Shown here piece by piece: positions 5,361 through 9,181 of a stretch of DNA of 9,181 bases. Both the position numbers and the translations under genes were made by a program. Origin of the DNA: an uncultured Rickettsiaceae bacterium (GTDB lineage Bacteria > Pseudomonadota > Alphaproteobacteria > Rickettsiales > Rickettsiaceae). The DNA lies in contig CAJQOE010000106.1 of NCBI GenBank assembly GCA_905479885.1, forward strand, positions 1 through 9,181, written 5' to 3'. Within the stretch, counting starts at the first letter, position 1; the number at the start of each line of letters is the position of its first letter. Under the pieces are notes generated by a model. The model was not told the DNA's origin. It did not search any database and worked only from the letters and a program-made list of their open reading frames with translations.

Positions 5361-8300
5361 ATGACAAACCAAAAACATTATCCAGAAATGAAATCTAATG
5401 TTGATTTCCCAGAAATAGAAAATGAAATACTAAAATATTGGAAGGAAAACGATATTTTTCAGCAATCGATTGATAATAGGGATTCCATTAAGGACAACCA
5501 AAACAACGAATTCGTATTCTATGATGGACCGCCTTTTGCTAATGGCCTGCCTCATTACGGGCATTTATTAACTGGCTTTGTTAAAGATGCATATGCTCGC
5601 TACCAAACAACGAAAGGCAAGAAAGTTGAACGAAGATTTGGTTGGGATTGTCATGGTTTACCAGCAGAAATGGGTGCTGAAAAAGAATTAGGCTTCTCTG
5701 GACGTATTGCAATAAACGAATATGGAATTGATAAATTCAACGATCACTGCCGCAGTTCAGTAATGAAATATTCTCAGAATTGGGAAAAATACGTCAATCG
5801 CCAAGCACGCTGGGTGGATTTTGAAAATTCTTACAAGACTATGGATAAAAACTTCATGGAATCCGTGATCTGGGCCTTTAAAGAACTCTATAAAAAAGGC
5901 CTAATCTATGAATCTATGCGTGTGATGCCATATTCATGGGCATGCGAAACTCCGCTTTCAAACTTTGAAACAAGATTAGATAACTCCTACAGAGAACGCG
6001 CCGATAAAGCCATCACTGTAGCATTCGAGCTAAAGGATAAACCGAATAATGCGCCCGAAAATTGCAGCCAATATAAAATCCTTGCATGGACAACAACCCC
6101 TTGGACATTACCTTCTAACCTGGCTTTAGCGGTTGGTGTTAAAATGGATTATGCATGTGTTGTTAAAGATGATATTTGTTATATTATTGCCAACTTTGCT
6201 ACTAAAACTTATGCAAAAGAACTAGGAATAAATGAAACCACGCACATCACAAAGATAAAAGGATCTGACCTAGCAGGACTTAGCTACAAGCCATTATTTG
6301 ATTACTTTAAAGATAATGCTAATAGTTTTCAAATATTCAGCGCAGACTTCGTAACCGAAGGCGATGGTACTGGTATAGTACATCTAGCACCAGGGTTTGG
6401 TGAAGATGATCAAGTGGTCTGTCAGGAAAAAAATATCGAACTAGTATGCCCAGTTGATAATGCTGGTAAATTCACTAGCGAAGTTCCAGCTTTTCAGGGG
6501 CTACAAGTTTTTGAAGCTAATGATCCAATCATAATCAAACTAAAGGAGCAAGGTAGCTGGATTAAAACCGAACAATATATTCATAATTATCCACATTGCT
6601 GGAGAACAGATACACCACTAATCTACAAAGCTGTACCTTCGTGGTATGTCAAAGTCACGGCTTTTAAAGATCGCATGGTAGAGTTAAACCAGGAAATCAA
6701 CTGGATACCGGGTAATGTTAAAGATAATTTATTTGGCAAATGGCTAGAAAATGCACGTGATTGGTCTATTAGCCGTAATCGTTTTTGGGGCACTCCTATA
6801 CCTATTTGGCGATCAAATGATCCACAATATCCACGGATAGATGTATATGGATCAATTGAAGAACTAGAGAAAGATTTCGGTGTAAAAGTAGATGATCTAC
6901 ATAAACCATATATAGACGATTTGACGCGCCCTAATCCAGACGATCCAACTGGTAAGTCAATAATGCGCCGGGTGAATGATGTATTTGATTGTTGGTTTGA
7001 AAGTGGTTCTATGCCATACGGACAAGTACATTACCCGTTCGAAAATAAAGACTGGTTCGAAAATCATTTCCCAGCAGATTTCATTGTCGAATATTCTGCT
7101 CAAACTCGTGGCTGGTTCTATACTTTAATGGTTCTATCAACCGCCCTCTTTGATCGACCACCATTTTTAAACTGTATATGTCACGGGGTTATTTTAGATT
7201 CCACTGGTCAAAAACTATCTAAGCGCTTAAATAACTATGCCGACCCTCTTGAGCTATTCGAAAAATATGGCTCTGATGCACTGAGAGTAACCATGCTTTC
7301 TTCAACAGTAGTTAGAGGGCAAGAATTGCTTATAGACAAAGAAGGCAAGATGGTTTTTGATAGTTTACGTTTATTTATAAAACCAATTTGGAATTCATAT
7401 CACTTTTTCTGCCTATACGCCAATAGTGATATGCTAAAAGCTGAAATTTCATTTGATTCAAAAAGCGTATTAGATCGCTATATCCTTTCAAAACTTAAAC
7501 TAACTGTAAGCGCTATAGAAAACAGCATGGATGCTTTCGATAGTCAGGCAGCTTATGATGCAATTTCAAATTTCTTTGAAGTACTAAATAACTGGTATAT
7601 AAGAAGAAGCCGTAACCGCTTCTGGAAAGCTGAAAAAGACCAAGACAAGATAGATGCTTACAACACATTATATACCGCTTTAAATGTCATGACTAAGGCT
7701 ATGTCTTCTTTACTGCCATTAATATCAGAACATATATATCTAGGTATTACAGGTAATAAATCTAATAAAGACAGTGTACATTTAACAGACTTCCCAACTT
7801 TAGACAAAGTAACTGTAGATGCAGAGCTAGTGCATATTATGGATCAAGTACTAGATATTTGTAGCACCGCCTTATTTATTAGAAGCACAGATAATATACG
7901 AGTAAGGCAGCCACTAGCTAGTTTACAAATCATCACAAAAAACAGCGATTCCTTCAAAGATTTTGAAGACTTGATTAAAGACGAAATCAACGTAAAATCA
8001 ATAAGTTACAGCGATGAGCTATCAAATTATGCTGATAAAAAACTATCTATAAACTTCCCAGTACTAGGAAAAAGACTACCTACAAAAATGAAGGATATAA
8101 TCTCCCTTTCAAAACAAGGAAAATGGGAGGAGGATGGTGCTAAACTAATAATAGCTGGCGAAATATTACTTCCTGAGGAATATTCTTTAATCTTGGAACC
8201 TAGAGCAGCTAGGGGCGCAAAATCTTTATCTAATAATCAGGGAATGATTTCTCTAGACCTAGAAATCACCAAAGAATTAGAAGATGAAGGTATCGCCAGA

Positions 8301-8528
8301 GATATAATTAGACTAGTACAACAAGCTAGAAAAGAGGCCGAATTTGATGTATCAGACCGGATCCATCTAGAATTAAAGTCAAACTTAAACTTAGAACCTA
8401 TATTAAAAAACCATGGTAATTTAATTTCAGAACAAACTCTGAGTATTTTTAGCCAAGACTTCCAGGCTGATTATAAAACAGAGGTATCTTTGCTGGACCA
8501 GATGCTAGAGATAGCGATTAAACGTTAA
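5361..8528 (+). CDS. ileS: Isoleucyl-tRNA synthetase, eukaryotic-like type
   Basis: This class I synthetase charges tRNA-Ile with isoleucine in the cytoplasm and hydrolyses mischarged Val-tRNA-Ile. Visible parts: HYGH (class I HxGH motif, residues 65-68) within FANGLPHYGHLLTG; GWDCHGLP (94-101); the CP1 editing domain, with WTTTPWTLPSN from residue 243 and GDGTGIVHLAPGFGEDD (334-350); DCWFESGS (543-550); KLSKR (618-622), in place of the usual bacterial KMSKS; and an anticodon-binding helical domain from about residue 700 with NNWYIRRSRNRFW. The length (1055) and motifs such as ESGSMPYGQVHYPFEN and GWFYTL match eukaryotic cytosolic enzymes and their bacterial relatives (IleS2), as known in Rickettsia. 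The C-terminal zinc-binding cysteines of ordinary bacterial IleRS are absent. No Shine-Dalgarno precedes the ATG, and the gap to the COQ9-family stop is 12 bp, so translation may be coupled. A terminator follows at 8545. Confidence 0.97.
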   Translation: MTNQKHYPEMKSNVDFPEIENEILKYWKENDIFQQSIDNRDSIKDNQNNEFVFYDGPPFANGLPHYGHLLTGFVKDAYARYQTTKGKKVERRFGWDCHGLPAEMGAEKELGFSGRIAINEYGIDKFNDHCRSSVMKYSQNWEKYVNRQARWVDFENSYKTMDKNFMESVIWAFKELYKKGLIYESMRVMPYSWACETPLSNFETRLDNSYRERADKAITVAFELKDKPNNAPENCSQYKILAWTTTPWTLPSNLALAVGVKMDYACVVKDDICYIIANFATKTYAKELGINETTHITKIKGSDLAGLSYKPLFDYFKDNANSFQIFSADFVTEGDGTGIVHLAPGFGEDDQVVCQEKNIELVCPVDNAGKFTSEVPAFQGLQVFEANDPIIIKLKEQGSWIKTEQYIHNYPHCWRTDTPLIYKAVPSWYVKVTAFKDRMVELNQEINWIPGNVKDNLFGKWLENARDWSISRNRFWGTPIPIWRSNDPQYPRIDVYGSIEELEKDFGVKVDDLHKPYIDDLTRPNPDDPTGKSIMRRVNDVFDCWFESGSMPYGQVHYPFENKDWFENHFPADFIVEYSAQTRGWFYTLMVLSTALFDRPPFLNCICHGVILDSTGQKLSKRLNNYADPLELFEKYGSDALRVTMLSSTVVRGQELLIDKEGKMVFDSLRLFIKPIWNSYHFFCLYANSDMLKAEISFDSKSVLDRYILSKLKLTVSAIENSMDAFDSQAAYDAISNFFEVLNNWYIRRSRNRFWKAEKDQDKIDAYNTLYTALNVMTKAMSSLLPLISEHIYLGITGNKSNKDSVHLTDFPTLDKVTVDAELVHIMDQVLDICSTALFIRSTDNIRVRQPLASLQIITKNSDSFKDFEDLIKDEINVKSISYSDELSNYADKKLSINFPVLGKRLPTKMKDIISLSKQGKWEEDGAKLIIAGEILLPEEYSLILEPRAARGAKSLSNNQGMISLDLEITKELEDEGIARDIIRLVQQARKEAEFDVSDRIHLELKSNLNLEPILKNHGNLISEQTLSIFSQDFQADYKTEVSLLDQMLEIAIKR

Positions 8529-8544
8529 GACCATAAGACACAGG

Positions 8545-8580
8545 AAAAAGTAGCTTTTTTTCAATAAGAAGCTACTTTTT
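8545..8580 (+). terminator. Intrinsic terminator of the COQ9-ileS operon
   Basis: AAAAAGTAGCTT (8545-8556) and AAGCTACTTTTT (8569-8580) form a 12-bp perfect stem with a 12-nt loop, ending in five T. It lies 16 bp after the ileS stop codon. The A-run on the left means it may also work on the minus strand, against transcripts entering from the right. Confidence 0.85.
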
Positions 8581-8604
8581 GCGGGATATGTTGTAACAAG
8601 CCAA

Positions 8605-8847
8605 TTATATTAAGTATCTTTTAATTGACATATTATTCTTACCTTTACGTAAAAACTTATCATTACCTAAATTCTTGACGGTTATAAAATTTATATGATC
8701 TTTATTACGCATAATATTACTATAGTCCAGGCATTCTAAATTTGGATATTGCATAAGAATTGCTAAAAGGTTTTTGGTAAAAAGCGTATGCGTTATCTGC
8801 TGAGATACATTGATATGAGAAACAACATACCAACTATACTTGAATTT
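8605..8847 (-). pseudogene. Truncated unrecognised coding remnant
   Basis: On the minus strand 80 codons stay open between an in-frame TAA (8850-8848) and a final TAA (8607-8605). The text looks like protein (NLLAILMQYPNLECLDYSN, then FITVKNLGNDKFLRKGK). The first ATG is at codon 32 (8754) and has no Shine-Dalgarno, so no complete gene is present. YPNLECLDYSN resembles one leucine-rich repeat core, which raises the possibility of a decayed LRR protein, but a single repeat is not enough to decide. Its 5' end lies just past the hairpin at 8859-8915. I do not recognise the family. Confidence 0.35.
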
Positions 8848-8858
8848 TTAATGGTTCA

Positions 8859-8915
8859 AATACTCATGCACAAAACCATCTGTGGCAATGTCCCCCGGCT
8901 TTGTGCATGAGTATT
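8859..8915. repeat. 57-bp inverted repeat (16-bp perfect arms)
   Basis: AATACTCATGCACAAA (8859-8874) and its exact reverse complement (8900-8915) flank a 25-bp GC-richer core containing TCCCCCGGC. Neither strand has a T-run after it, so it is not a standard intrinsic terminator. It lies between two decayed coding pieces. It has the shape of a REP or rickettsial palindromic-type dispersed element, but only one copy is in the window. Confidence 0.6.
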
Positions 8916-8926
8916 CTGTAAATTAA

Positions 8927-9040
8927 TTACTTAAAGTTATTTATTATTGGCATCTGTGAATGGTTTGCATATCCATCTGAACCTTTACCACCTCTAGTAT
9001 GTTCTACACAATTAAAAAATGCTTGTTTTGTTGTTGTTAC
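8927..9040 (-). pseudogene. C-terminal coding remnant of an unknown protein
   Basis: Thirty-seven codons on the minus strand read VTTTKQAFFNCVEHTRGGKG then SDGYANHSQMPIINNFK and stop at TAA (8929-8927). The frame is cut immediately upstream by TAG at 9043-9041, inside the sequence CTAG. It has the look of a real protein end without a start, so I read it as a truncated gene. The family is not recognised. The 57-bp hairpin lies 11 bp beyond its stop. Confidence 0.3.
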
Positions 9041-9123
9041 CTAGTGTCTGAACGAAAAGGCTTGAAGGTATTATATTTACTGACATACAGGGCATCTTTG
9101 TACTACGAGTTTTGAGTCAAATA

Positions 9124-9132
9124 TGTTATAAT
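9124..9132 (+). promoter_or_regulatory. Extended -10 promoter at the right edge
   Basis: TGTTATAAT matches a perfect extended -10 (TGn plus TATAAT). No good -35 lies 17 bp upstream, which an extended -10 does not need. Transcription would start near 9139 and run right, out of the window. AAGGTGG at 9151 followed by TTG at 9164 could be a ribosome site and start codon, with six codons (TTG GTT ACT CTC CTA TTG) open to the edge; this is too little to call a gene. Confidence 0.35.
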
Positions 9133-9181
9133 CGAGGTATTAAACCTTTGAAGGTGGCGTAAGTTGGTTACTCTCCTATTG

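Overview
The window is AT-rich and looks like part of the chromosome of an alphaproteobacterium of the order Rickettsiales, most likely family Rickettsiaceae or a close relative. Three things point there. The rpsU gene is divergent from a COQ9-family gene, an alphaproteobacterial arrangement. The isoleucyl-tRNA synthetase is of the eukaryotic-like type. The N-terminus of IF-2 has a Rickettsia-like stretch (LTLGGAKLSLGNK) and a closely matching IF2_N domain. The LRR protein and the decayed intergenic DNA also fit a host-associated genome. I cannot name a genus or species from sequence alone.

Layout. 1-2892 (minus strand): the 3' part of the conserved rimP-nusA-infB operon, with infB running off the left edge. 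2893-3002: a compact rimP leader with a near-consensus promoter, an intrinsic terminator between promoter and rimP, and a Shine-Dalgarno sequence complementary to the terminator's 3' arm. 3003-3800 (minus): a 265-residue ribonuclease-inhibitor-type LRR protein with its own promoter. 3893-4426: mostly decayed DNA, holding a C-terminal coding remnant, an inverted partial copy of the rpsU 3' end and a 38-bp perfect palindrome acting as a terminator. 4427-4630 (minus): rpsU (ribosomal protein S21). 4631-4718: interlocked divergent promoters. 4719-8528 (plus): a COQ9-family ubiquinone gene followed 12 bp later by ileS, then a strong terminator. 8581-9181: degraded DNA with two truncated coding remnants on the minus strand, a 57-bp hairpin element and, at the right edge, an extended -10 promoter that may belong to an incoming gene or insertion sequence.

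Function. Most intact genes serve translation and its coupling to transcription (RimP, NusA, IF-2, S21, IleRS); one serves respiration (COQ9 family). The LRR protein is the one clear accessory gene. The best candidate for new biology is the rimP-nusA leader: the terminator in front of rimP, and a second pairing that would hide the rimP Shine-Dalgarno, suggest attenuation of the operon that encodes NusA, itself a termination factor. The inverted rpsU fragment around a palindromic terminator is the second most unusual structure.
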